Assembly (NCBI GenBank): GCA_964035795.1
Contig: OZ038323.1
Span: 7,404,671-7,468,670 of the forward strand
DNA from: Pterobdella sp. o SKG-2022
Lineage: Eukaryota > Annelida > Clitellata > Hirudinida > Piscicolidae
Direction: 5' to 3'
DNA length: 64,000 bases
In this document: positions 1 through 28,329 of the stretch, piece by piece
Numbering within the stretch: position 1 is the stretch's first letter
Layout of the letters: every line of letters begins with the position of its first letter
The notes under the pieces: model-generated
Databases searched by the model: none
The model's input: only the letters and a program-made list of their open reading frames with translations
What the model was told of the DNA's origin: nothing
Translations under genes and position numbers: made by a program

Positions 1-265
1 AACACTACAAAGTTATGAAGATATGTTTGGTCTGTAGATTATTTCTGAAATTTAATTTATTTTTAGTTTTTTCTCTTTATGAGAAAAGACAAAAGCTATA
101 ATTTAATTTTTCTTTTTTAATACATGTTGTGTCAAAAGTTATAAGTTAATACATATTTATTCAAATACTTATAACGAGAATATAAGTTTAGACAAACTTC
201 ACAGTCAACCTCACAACAAAACAAAAAACTTAAAAGCCACAATCGATAAACCCTTGAAAACTAAC

Positions 266-516
266 CTTCCTTCTTCAAAGAGAACGTTTTTCTTAAGCAT
301 TCTCAAAGCCCCAGTGCTTCGAGTTCTAGGGATCCCAACAGAGGGGAGACAGAGATTGGGAAAGGGGATGGGAGATAGAGATGAAGATTGGGGTGAGCTT
401 GATGGTGTGGTGGAGATGAAGATATCTTTAGTGTGTTCATGGAAGCCAACCCTTCTAAAAGATTCTTGGGGTGAATCGTCTATGGTGAAGTTGATGTGTA
501 TGTTGTCTTGTGCCAT
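266..516 (-). CDS. First coding exon of an unrecognised gene, continuing off the left edge
   Basis: An ATG at 516 in a good Kozak context (AAAATGGCA) opens 83 codons plus two bases, ending at a GT donor (AG|GTTAGT, exon end 266). The peptide begins MAQDNIHINFTIDDSP. It has a Ser/Pro-rich middle (STTPSSSPQSSSLSP) and a basic stretch RTRSTGALRMLKKNVLFEEG. It has no signal peptide and no membrane segment, so this is probably a cytosolic N-terminus with phosphorylatable Ser-Pro sites. The rest of the gene would lie left of base 1 on the minus strand. I do not recognise the family. Gene structure, Kozak context and composition look coding; the function is unknown. Confidence 0.55.
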
Positions 517-2312
517 TTTAAAGCTGTTAATTCAATCGTATATCCCATTTAAAGAAACTCATCGAAATTAACCCATTTGATATTATTTTATGAACACAAT
601 TAAAATTAGCAATAAAATGATATGTCACAAGATATGTTCCTAGGTATCCTTTGAAACTTGATATGCGACTGAAAAACTCACGGAAAAACAACTGAAAGCA
701 CTTTTATGCACACAGGCATGCAGATATATATTGCCTCTGTGTTTCTTATGAGTTTATATGCCTAGATAAGACATACAAGATCTTTGTATTAATTAACGCT
801 CTATAAAAATTTATTCAGCTATCAAAATATGCTGATGTTTAGCGATGTGAAAATGCTTCAAATTTTTATGCATAAAATATAAGCCACTCCAGGCACAGTT
901 TTCGATAGATACTTGCGACTCAAAGCTGTAGTGAAAAAACAATAGAAATTCAGTATGAAATTTGAAAGTATATTCAGTCCGTTAAATTCATGTGAATTTT
1001 ATTGACTTTTTTGAAGATTGTGTGTACGATATCTGTACGAGAAAATTGATCGATTGTGAGTTGAGAAGCCGATAGCAACAATAATATTGATGGTTGTCTG
1101 TAAAACTTAATCATGAATCCATAGTATTTGATAGGAGCTTCCCTTATATTTATCAATGTTCTTCGATGGTTCATTTTATTGAAATTATTCTTACTGACGA
1201 AGGTGATTGATTTGAAGGATTATAGATGTAATAAATTCATTTTTAAACAAAAGATGACAAATAGTTAAACTGCTTACTAATATATTCAACAATATGAATT
1301 ATAATCGAGAAATTTCAGACTTGATTTAATATTTATTAGATCGTTCATTAACACTAGATTTAAAAAAACTTTAAATAACAAAAAATAAATAACAATAATT
1401 AAATACTTAAAAATTAAAACCCAATAAGACTTTATGATAATATTAAAGAGCGATAAATATGTCAAAGGTGTCAAAACCAGCTGGATAGGCAGTCAAACAT
1501 GAAGAACCAAACCCCGACAACTTATTAAAACCCCATCAAAACAACTCTAAAATGTATATTAATACGAATTTACCATTGCTAATACTATGTAATTTAATTC
1601 TCAGCAGTTGATATGAATTTCGCTGAGTCGTTCATGCCATTTATCTTAGGTATATATATCAAAGTTTTATTAGACAGCTAATGTTTATTGGGTGATCATA
1701 CGCTTTTGTAACTTTGTGATCGAGTTTATCATAGATTGTTTTGGTAAATAATCTTATTTGGTTTTGGTTATGTGTCAATATAGAAGAATTGTTTGTAATT
1801 ATGTTAACTAAAGTTTTAATATTGTTGTTTATATTTTAAATTTATTCCTATATGTTTATTTATGTTATTATACTTTTATCATTTCCATTACATTTTTTAT
1901 CCATTCTATTTATATTTTTGATTCATTTGTTTTTAGCATTTTTTTCTTAATTCTAAGTTTTTCTGATTTTTTAAATTATGTTTACTTCACTTTATTTTTT
2001 TGGCCCAATTTATAAGGTTAAATTAATATCCTTTCTTACAGTGACGTTTAACCTATAAAACTTCTAGGGTACACAAAACCTCTGAATAGGATTTAAAAAC
2101 CAACTCAAAAAGGGTTTATTTTTCGATAAAGTACATGTAAACCATTTATTCAGTAACCTAAACTTATCAGTTGATATCAACAAATATTTTAAAAATCAAG
2201 TATACAACAAACACAGCTAAATTCTACATCAATCTCACACAACTACATGTAAAAAATTCATTGTTTTAAACAGCGTAATATGATACAACAATTCTAAAAA
2301 ATTTTAAACTAA
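517..2312. other. Intergenic spacer between the 266-516 gene and receptor A
   Basis: About 1.8 kb of AT-rich sequence with no recognisable exon. It should contain the promoter of the minus-strand gene starting at 516 and, at its right end, the 3' UTR of receptor A. A possible minus-strand AATAAA (tttatt on the plus strand) is at 2115-2120. The short ORFs at 974-1174 and 1286-1474 are compositionally non-coding. Confidence 0.5.
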
Positions 2313-2390
2313 GACGATGGCAGAGCGGTTGGATCGGAGCACAAACTCATCTGAAGACTGGGGCGGCAGGGGTTCGGCTTCTGGCTGAGG
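2313..2390 (+). repeat. tRNA-derived SINE head or tRNA pseudogene
   Basis: The sequence contains a near-consensus RNA polymerase III A box (TGGCAGAGCGG, 2318-2328) and a B box-like element (GGTTCGGCTTC, 2371-2381), 53 bases apart start to start. This resembles a class II (Leu/Ser-type) tRNA. It is GC-rich against an AT-rich background. A clean acceptor stem is not obvious, so I favour a SINE head over a functional tRNA. It lies immediately downstream of, and antisense to, the proposed last exon of receptor A. Confidence 0.5.
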
Positions 2391-2392
2391 AC

Positions 2393-15704
<13,312 letters not shown>

Positions 15705-16732
15705 CTATCCTTCATTTTTAATTCTGGCACCGCAGTTTTTTTGGTGCTTAGTTAACAATGGAAGCCTAGAAAAAGTCTTGGTACAGGCCTTACAGGCATA
15801 TTTCTTAACCTGGCAATGAGTCTGGACATGAGCACGTAAGTTAGATTTGTCTGCGAACGCTCTGCCGCAAACCTCACACTCAAAAGGTTTCTCTCCAGAG
15901 TGGGTTCTTAGATGCCCCTGCAACAACCAAGGTCTAGAAAATGCCTTACCGCACAGTTGACACTTACATGGGAGAGTGTGTGTTCGTGTGTGCATCTTTA
16001 AGGCACCTTGTGTGGTGTAGTTTTTGCTGCAGTCTCTACATTGGAATTGTTTGGGGAGGCGGGTTAAAGAGGTTGTGTTGTATGGCGGTGTTTGTGTAGG
16101 TGAATGTTTTGTTCGTTTGTTGGTTTGATGAGATGGGATTAACTTCAAGTTCAAAGGTTCATTGTTATGTTTTTGATAGTAGTTGACATCGTTTATGTGG
16201 TCGATTGGAAAAAACTGCGGAAAAGTCATTGGGTGGTTGGTTGTTTGGAAAAGATTTTGACGGCGAGAGGTAGTGCTTTTTGTTTGATTATTTTCTTTTT
16301 TGAGAAGACAATCGATGGAAAAGTCAGTGAACATTTTATCTGTTTGGGATGAATTATCATTCGAGGAAATCTGTTTTTTAGAATGGAGTATACTTTTGAA
16401 TCCAAACTTATACTGTTGCAACAAATCATATTTCATTTTGTGTAAATTTTCATTTCGGCCAGGTTTCTTTTGACTGTAGAAATTGTATTCTTGTTTGAGA
16501 AGATGGGACTGCAAAACTTGGAAGGGAAACCTTTTAAAGAACATTTGCCTTTTTCCGGGTAGCATTTCCCTTGATTTCGCATTCAAACTTGCTTTGTTCA
16601 AAACGCCAATATTGTTTTCAAGAGAAGAGTTGGTAAAATTGTGATGGTAGTTTAAAAAAATGTTTTTCAGGTTTGGTTCACAGTAATTTTCTTCATGTGT
16701 GTGTTCAGCATGTAGATTTTCACTTTTAAATT
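15705..16732 (-). CDS. snail: Snail-family C2H2 zinc-finger transcription factor, main exon
   Basis: Nuclear transcriptional repressor of the Snail family, which binds E-box DNA. The C-terminal half carries four fingers in tandem. The diagnostic Snail signatures are [41 protein letters not shown] and [15 protein letters not shown]. The last finger ends H-x4-C, as in Snail proteins. VKKY and GALKMH favour Snail over Scratch. Upstream are a Lys/Asn-rich region and PLNLK (codons at about 16154-16140), which resembles the CtBP-binding PxDLS/PLNLS motif. The exon probably starts at 16732, after a strong polypyrimidine acceptor (TTTTTGCTTTTTAAAG), in phase with a preceding exon ending in one base. 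The open frame itself runs to 16769. The N-terminal SNAG repression motif (MPRSFLVKK-like) is not in this exon, and I found no exon encoding it in the next few kilobases. Family certain; 5' end unresolved. Confidence 0.88.
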
Positions 16733-18504
16733 CTTTAAAAAGCAAAAACAAAAAGTAAAAATTTCTCATCTGAACTTAATAAGAATTAATTTGAACTGAA
16801 TAAACTGATAAAATCTCCTACCCGTGTTTTTGATCATCTGCACTCTAAGGTGATTTTGGTCGTTGTAGGGTGGTGGTAGCTTCGATATTAACATTCCTTA
16901 ATTCCAAACCTTCAAGCTTATACTTTTCTATCAATATTTTAAAACCTTTGGATTTCTTTAAAATTTTCATAGATATTTCAAGCTTTTTTATATACTCATA
17001 TTCATATAGCACACAACCACAAGTTTGACATCAAAGAATAGACACTTCTGGTTGGCTAGAGCTACTTTAGATTTGCACCTTTGGCCAATAGAATCGCTCG
17101 AATTGTTAAGCATTTGCTCTCCAAGTTGACAATTCCATGTGACCACTTCTTTTTCGATAGAGTGCCCAGTCAAGTTCCATTATTGATGGTGGTTTTGGAT
17201 GCAAGCATTTATTAAAATTTTTTTTTAGTAGTAAAAACAGCGCAGAGGTTATTGGAAATTATCCAAAGCTTTCTCCAAACATATTTTCATTATTAAGTTT
17301 GATTTTAGAGAATTTTATGTTAATGTCCCAAGTTATTTAGTTTTCAGATCTTATTATGATATCATATATAATATTTTTTATGTTCTTCTTTTACTACGGA
17401 TAACAAGTCGGATAAGCCAAGGGATGCTAATAAAGTATCACTGTTCATAACGGTCATAAAATTAATTTGAATCAGACATTTTTTTAACTAAATAATACAA
17501 AGCTTTTTTTTAACTTGAACATACATTGTCAAGTATACAAACTTGTTGGTAGAACCATTGAAAACGATGAAGTTAACCTAAGGTTTGAATACCTTAAACA
17601 AGTTTTGTGGAATTAAATCACGTTATTGATTATTAAGAATAAATTTATTTCCTTTAGTTTTAAATATAGTTTCAATTGAGACACTCATCAGTATTTGAAC
17701 CAACTTTAAATGCAATTTTAGTTTACCAAGGAATTTTATTTTTTTGTTTATTTATTGGTTTATTTAACATAATAATTTTGAAAATAATTCTGAAATTATA
17801 AAAATAAACATGAAAAAATAGAAATAAATACAAAAATATCAAAATAAAAAAAAGATCAAAATAAATACAAAATATGTATAAATAAACAAAAACAACGAAA
17901 ATATAAACAACGTTAAAAAGCAACGAATCTCACGGTGATGTGGTGGCGTTAATGCGAAAGAGTGAAATCAACGTCACATATTAGACATATCCTGATGTGG
18001 TGACGGGTGGAGGATTCAGTAATTAATGATTTAACTGGAAAACCCCATTGTGGAATATATATGAGTGAGAAGTGAAGAAATGATAAAATTGGAAAACCCA
18101 TTATAAAATGGTTATGGTAATTTATATGTGTATAAAAATACGCAGTAATAATGGATTATAAGTAAGAATATTTAAATATTCATAAGGTGTATATTAGCTT
18201 TTTTTTTGAAAGGAATAATGCTAAATTGAAATAAATTTGAGTTGATAAAAATTATAGTGGAATTTGAAAAATAATTTTTAAACTACAGGATTGTAATATT
18301 ATTTGTTAAGTTTACATTTATTATGATTGAAATAAGCGTTTCTAATTATTAAAAGCATTATCACTAGTATTAAAATAAGCATCCCTACCCTGTAATAACT
18401 CATTCTCATCATAATTATTTTTATTATTAGTATCATTATTAAAACCAATATTACTAAATCAGTATCAAAAAAATCAATATTATAAAATCTCAATTATTAA
18501 TTCA

Positions 18505-18640
18505 AATCACCCTCAGAAGGCAGTGGAGCGTGTAAATCCATAGATTTGATACTCGTTCTTCCCGCCCTCCTTAAAACATCACCTTCACCCAGACGGATGC
18601 CGGCTTTTATTATTATTTTTTTTGTTATTCATTTTTTATT
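18505..18640 (+). repeat. Probable 3' terminus of a retroelement with a TTATT-type tail
   Basis: A GC-richer block of about 100 bases ends in GGATGCCGGC, followed directly by TTTTATTATTATTTTTTTTG. Such a block with a short-unit tail looks like the 3' end of a non-LTR element or SINE. No coding remnant accompanies it, and the element family is not identified. Confidence 0.35.
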
Positions 18641-19720
18641 ATTATCTTATTTTTTTATTCTGTAACTATTTTATTCATTTTATTTGAGTTTTTACTTTTC
18701 AATTTTTTTCTGATGCTCAAAATTTTCTTAAAACAATCATATCAAATCGGATCTAAAAATTAGGAACTTGGATCATAATTAATAAAAACATATAATAATG
18801 AATCTACTACAAAATCCAAAACGATAACAATAAAAAAAAAGAAAACAATAAAAATAAAAATAATGATACAAACAAAAATAACAATAATAATAGAAACAAG
18901 AATAATTAAAACAATATGTATAAAAATAACAATAAGACAACAAAATTAACTAGAGCAACACAAGAGACAACAAAGGTCGTCTTTGAAGATGGAGGCATGT
19001 TCTTGTCAAAGGTAACCATGACTACCAGGTGCTTCCAATGCTTTGATAGGGGGGTTGTATGGGTGGATGTGGTGTAGACTGGTTGTATGCAAGAGTAGTG
19101 GAACGTTAGTTGGAGCTCTAAGGGTTTGTTTTGTGAGTTTTAGGGGGAAGAGAAGATTGGTTGTTGTGGTGGTGGAGTATGGGGTAGCGTGGTGGAATGT
19201 GGAATACGCTGGTTGAGTGTGGGATAGTGTTATAAGGGTTGGTTTTGTGTGGCTTGACGTTGGTGTTGTATTTTTGCTGTTCAAACGTTAATTAATGATA
19301 AGGTTGACAGTGTGGTTGTTTTAAGTGTGTTAGTTTTGCTGGCTCGCATTTTGTCAATTTAGACTATTTTAGTCTTCTGTCGAAGCAAGCGGATTCTAAA
19401 ATGAATGGTGATAAGTGAAAGCATGGGTTTTCAAGCTGCTCTGGGCTCGAAAGCTGAAATGATTGGCAACCTCTTTGACACTTTGTCAGATTTGGCAATA
19501 AGAAAGGGAGAGTGATTTTTTGGGGGTTATCAGATTTTTTGCTTAATAGTATTTTATGGTAATGGTTATGGAGTTTTTGCAAGGTAGAAATTTACTTAAG
19601 TATTTTTATTATATTTTTTTAGCTTAATATTAATCAAATGAATAATATTTTACTCAGATAATTTAGATTATTTTTATTATATTTGGTTTTTGTTTTTCCA
19701 TCTACAGATCTTCATATTTA

Positions 19721-19945
19721 CTAACCAACATCAAATTCTACTTTTTTCATAGGCAACATCAAATTATTTAAAAACCTCTTTGAAGCGTTTCCAAGCTCCA
19801 TTAATTTTAGTTTGAATTTTATTCTAAATAAACTAAAAGTTACCACAGCAGAGTAAATAATGCAAATGATAAATGTGGTGAAAGTTGTGGGCGTTTTTAA
19901 GCACTTGCCTCGCCAAGCGTGAAAAAGCATTTCTAAATGCTTCAT
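19721..19945 (-). CDS. Possible 74-residue single-pass membrane micropeptide
   Basis: An ATG-initiated frame (AATAATGAAG context) encodes 74 residues. It has an N-terminal basic stretch, one hydrophobic segment (TTFTTFIICIIYSAVVTFSLF split over about residues 20-40) and a Lys-rich C-terminus. No homologue is recognised. Length and composition are compatible with a small mitochondrial or ER membrane protein, but an ORF of this size can occur by chance in this background. Confidence 0.2.
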   Translation of the reverse strand: MKHLEMLFHAWRGKCLKTPTTFTTFIICIIYSAVVTFSLFRIKFKLKLMELGNASKRFLNNLMLPMKKVEFDVG

Positions 19946-21139
19946 TATTGCTTCTTGTACGTTTGTTCGAGGATTATTGTTTTTTCAAAGTTGAGTAGTT
20001 TTAGCTTCAAAATTTCACAGCTTAAGTTTCGATTTTAAATGTATTACTTTTTTAATTTTGTAAATGATACATTGTTTTAGCCTCACAAGTGATAAAAAGT
20101 AAAACGCTAATATTAAATATATGTAAATTTTTGGTTTAATTTGTTTTGATTATTTCAAATTATTTCAAAAATAGATAAATCTTTTCAAAGCTAATACTTG
20201 CCGAAACATAAAAGGATTGGAACCATTGACATCAACACTACTTGTAACTACGGACCAGAAGATGACACGCCCAACAAGCATCGAGACTTTCTCTTTATTA
20301 CAATTCACTCTTATCTGTTATTAGAATCTGTTAATGTTTAAAAAAAATTCAATTCAATATGTTATTATTTAAAAAAATTAAATTAAATTGTTGGCATTCA
20401 TTGGAATATAGTTCTCTTCTTCTTACTTAATTAAATTTAATTATGTTACTAATGTTTGCATAAACCTTACTCTACTGTAGTTATTTAAAATAATTAGAAA
20501 ATTTTTTTTCATTTTTTGAAAATTTTCATTATACTATTATTCGCCAATTCATACCTGTTAAGGATATGTAAAAAGATTTTAATAGCTGAAAAATGAGCAT
20601 TTTGAATGGGAAAGAATATTTTTGTTGAGTTTCTACTTTAAGATTTTGTTCTTTGGTTTGAATTAATATATGTTTTTACAAAGCTTTTAGTAGTTAAATG
20701 CAATGATAATTAATAAATAAATCTTTTCAAAAATTTTTGTACATGTGAAAAGATGTTCGATTAAAACTGATATCGTTTTTTCTTAATGAGATTTTGTCTT
20801 GCACATATGAAAAGCAAGTGTGAAAAAACTCCACAAAATTTCAATTATTTGAAAATAAATCATAATAAATTAAAATTATTGAAAAATGGAAAATATTTTT
20901 TGTAGGGCTTAAAAAGATAAATTTATTTGGTATTTTTTTTCCTCTTGGTATTGCAAAATACTGTCGAGCTTTATCTAGAATGAACAAAGTTTCAGTTTAA
21001 AAAATTTTAGTTTTAATATAATAATCATAAGTTTCAATTATTTTAATAAAATTTGATGTTTGTTTTTAAATACAAATAATTTTTATAAGGGTTTAGATTT
21101 ATCCTAGTTAACCTTACTTCTAAACCAAAATAATGTAAA

Positions 21140-22106
21140 ATGGCCGAGGCCATGAAAAGGGTATTTTGCAATTCATTTAAACTTTTAACTTTGAAACAAT
21201 CATCAATAGTTAGTAGCACAAAGTTACCAGCAACTTATTTAGTTTCTAAAAATGGAATAAAGTAAGTACTCGTTGTTATTGAAAAAAACTTATAATGCAA
21301 TGTTTCATCATAAGATATTATTTTTCATGAAAAATTATCTGCATACACAAATTTTACTGAAAAATAACTTAAACCACTAAAATTATAGTCTGAAGAGTTA
21401 TCGATATGGTTCAAATGAGTCAAAGAAATATCAAGGGGGCTTGAATGAATTTTTCGACAATGAAGGAAATTGGAATGAAACTACTATCCCCGTTGGAAGG
21501 CCGTGGAAAGTTGAAGAATTAAGACTAAAGAGCAATGAAGATCTACACAAACTATGGTTAGGCATACTAATTATATATTCAAACAGCATTGAAATTTTTG
21601 AAAGGTTATAAATATAAAAATAAAATCATTTTTTTTAATACTAAACATGGACTAAAATTTTTAGGTATGTGCTCTTGAAAGAGCGAAACATGATAATGAC
21701 AATGGAGGCAGAATATGAGCGCAACTTCGAGTTGTTTCCGAGCCCTGAAAGAATGGATAAGTTGGAAGAGAGCATGGAAAATCTATTGGATGTTGTCAAT
21801 GAGAGAGATCGAGCATATAACCTTCTCGAGCATGGAGTCACAGGCGAGGCTGGAAGCAGATATGTCTTCAACCAACTTGGCATTGGAACTTGGAGACGAT
21901 GCACTGAGCATTATATCCCTTTGCATTATAACAAATCTTTCCAAAACAAATTCAATGGACCTTGGCAAAACAAGTATTTGAGACTCTTAAGGGAGACCAG
22001 ACTGAGATTAAGTCACAGAAAAATTCTAGCAAAAGAAAGAAAAATCAACAACCTCACTACTGCTTTTCCACATTTGAAAGGAAAATTAGATAATGATGAC
22101 TTTTAG
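21140..22106 (+). CDS. MRPL47: Mitochondrial large ribosomal subunit protein uL29m (MRPL47), three exons
   Basis: Structural protein of the mitochondrial 39S ribosomal subunit, the homologue of bacterial L29. Exons: 21140-21261, 21389-21556, 21665-22106, joining in phase (2+1, 2+1) into 243 residues, close to the 250 residues typical of animal MRPL47. The N-terminus is basic and Ser/Leu-rich, like a matrix targeting sequence. The family signature is clear: VGRPWKVEELRLKSNEDLHKLW followed by YVLLKERNM, with splits only at introns. After it come a coiled region and a C-terminal basic tail. The start ATG at 21140 is followed by a second in-frame ATG five codons in; both lie in the presequence. 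AATAAA signals follow at 22130 and 22154. Confidence in identity is high. Confidence 0.92.
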
Positions 22107-22129
22107 AAAAATTTTTATTTTCTTAATTA

Positions 22130-22159
22130 AATAAATTAGTTTGTTTTTAAATTAATAAA
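22130..22159 (+). terminator. Polyadenylation signals of MRPL47
   Basis: Two AATAAA hexamers (22130-22135 and 22154-22159) lie 24 and 48 bases after the MRPL47 stop codon, on the coding strand. One or both probably direct cleavage of the transcript. Confidence 0.55.
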
Positions 22160-22678
22160 CTAACTTTAGTTTTTGGTCATTATAAAACTTTTTGTTCAAC
22201 AAAAAACAAATTTATTTTTAACCAATAGAATTTCAAAATTGAAATCACTCTTGAATTTATTACAAAACACCAAGATGAAAAAATCTTTTGCGGTTGTGTA
22301 TACTACATTATCATTTTCAAGTAAAACTACACGAAAATGATAAAAAAAAGTTTTGATAATTTTACAATAAAATATTCAAACCTTACAAACGTAAGGAAAA
22401 AATATTAGGTTCACAGCAATGTCTGTAACAATAGTATCTAATATTAAAACTTTTATCCCATAATGTTCTGTCTGTAACTACAAAAATTTTCTGCAAGATA
22501 GTTGTTTGGTGGGTGATCAAAGACACTTAGTGTACGTATCTAGATCTGAAGAGTTTTTTGAAAGATCTTGAACTATACAGCTGTAAAAACAATAAGATAT
22601 TAAAAGTAATTATTTCTAATAAAAGTTAGTAAGATATTTATTATTGTTTAATTCATTATTTATTTAAAAACTCACCAA

Positions 22679-24355
22679 TTAATTTAAAAATCTTTTTTTG
22701 ATAGCTCTGAATGTTCTCGAAAAAAAACTTTTTCTCTTTCCTCCTTGATTTTTTCTGTCTAAACCACTATCGACATTAATCGTTGCACATTTTTTCATGC
22801 TCGGTACCTTGAAACTGGGAAGCATTTTAAAATGATTCAAAATAATTTTTGGTTTATAGAAGTTTCAACATGAGGCAAGTTTCAGACACTTGATGATTAA
22901 AAAATACCAAAATATCATTTTTGTTGTTTAAAATAACAATAAATACTTCAAAACTTTAAATAAGTCTAAAAAAATATAATGGAAAACTCAGTTTCAAGTT
23001 TTGTATTAATCTGATATTATCAACAGTTCACTTAAAAAATTACTTCAATAGAATATTTTAAACTTTGTTAAAGAATCATTTATATTTTCTCAACGGAAAA
23101 ACTATTTAAAAAATATCCTTCAACTTCCAAGCTTAATTATGTATTATATCGTCTAACATGCGTTAAAATTCAAAATGTAATTGAAACCTGCAAGCGATAT
23201 CTTGGTGATGAACGGGGGCTGTTGATTGGTTGATTGTGCTGACTTCATTAGGGTTAATATTTTCTTTTAATATCATTTTTTGTCGCACATTCTCTTCTTC
23301 GACCAATCTTTTTGTAAAGTTGTTCAACTTTGTTTCTCTTGTTTCAATCCTTTTCCTCATTTCTTCTTGCAAGTGGGTGGGAAGAGATTATGGTTATGCA
23401 AGGAATTTTTTGAAGTCTGAGAACAATTTTTTTCTATTTCTATATTTATACTATTAAAAATTTTTTTTTTGTAATAATGAATTGTCAAGCTTAAACCTTG
23501 ATAATATAATTAAAATGAATTCCCCATAACTAAATCTTCTCACGACATTAACGTTATTATTATACCAGGCTTCCAAACAGTAAAGTTTTGAAAAGCCTTG
23601 TTTTCAATAAAGAATATCAAGCCAGTGTTTTATTTGATCAACATGAATTTTTATCTCAGTTTTACTTGTAATAAAATTTTTGACAGATTTATTTACACTA
23701 TGAATCTAGAAACTCCAAGTTATTAACACTTTATGATAGTCGTCCTTGTTATTTGCTGTGATGTTTTGTATTATGTTTTATAGAATTTTGTAATATTTTT
23801 CATATTTAATTGTTATTCATTATACTTTATTGTATTGTGTTGTATTGCATTGTATTATATGATATTTTACTGTAATATATTGTATTTTATTATATTTTTT
23901 TGTACTTTATTGTATTTTTAGTCAAAAAACCAACCCGCTAGCTTCTCAGTGGCACTGAACCCCTTGTCTTTGATCTCAAATGTGCGCGTCTCCATCTTTG
24001 GGGCCAATGTGTTGCTTTTTTGGAACCCTGCAGTTTTGAATACTAATGATAAAATGAGTTTTTTGTATTGAAAACTATTTTTATATTATTTTTGGATTAT
24101 GATGAAATATTTACTAGAATTTTTTTAAATTTAGAGTAAGTTTTTAAATATATAGTTTTTCAATAATAATAGAAATAATAACTCACATATAGATTTGATG
24201 GGCTTTTTGCTCACATCAGCTGTATTTATTAAATATTGTTTAAAGATAATATATTTTCTCGATATTTGAAAAAAATAAATAGCTGAAAACGCCACCTAGT
24301 TTATAACGTGTTTTCAATATCTTTATAGCATCATCAGCCTCACAGCAAATCAAAC
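22679..24355 (-). CDS. Unrecognised five-exon gene with coiled-coil segment and basic C-terminus (5' end missing)
   Basis: Five short minus-strand segments with GT-AG boundaries join in phase: 24296-24355, 24187-24219, 23935-24027, 23188-23365, 22679-22814. They encode at least about 165 residues ending in a TAA. The middle exon is rich in Lys/Glu/Arg with heptad-like spacing (EMRKRIETRETKLNNFTKRL), suggesting a coiled coil. The last exon is strongly basic (GGKRKSFFSRTFRAIKKRF), like a nuclear or membrane-binding tail. All four junctions agree in phase (1+2, 1+2, 1+2, 2+1), which is unlikely by chance. The first exon found begins mid-codon after TTTCTCTCAAAG, so a start exon lies further upstream, perhaps in the 200 bases before the acidic gene's stop or beyond it. 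I do not recognise the family. It could in principle be an alternative 3' part of the acidic gene, but no phase-compatible donor was found. Confidence 0.5.
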
Positions 24356-24571
24356 CTTTGAGAGAAATATAAAATATTAAATGGAGATCAATCAAGTATT
24401 CGAGGTACAATTTTAGAATTAAAAATTTGAATTTTGTAGAAAAATTATAGTTTTTAAACTTGAACTTTTCATAATTTACGGTTGAAAAAGAAAAAACACG
24501 TTTTTCGACAATTAATTACCATAATTCACCAAAAACAATAACTTAAGTTGGAGCTAGACTTGTCCCAAATT

Positions 24572-28329
<3,758 letters not shown>

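Larger units (their letters stand above)
16733..21139. other. Gene-poor interval between Snail and MRPL47
   Basis: About 4.4 kb, presumably holding the Snail 5' exon and promoter and the MRPL47 promoter. Three small islands are less AT-rich than their surroundings: 16985-17175 (minus open frame), 18505-18620 (retroelement-like 3' end) and 20200-20300. Between 19010 and 19290 there is G/T-rich simple DNA. I can assign no conserved protein here. Confidence 0.5.
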
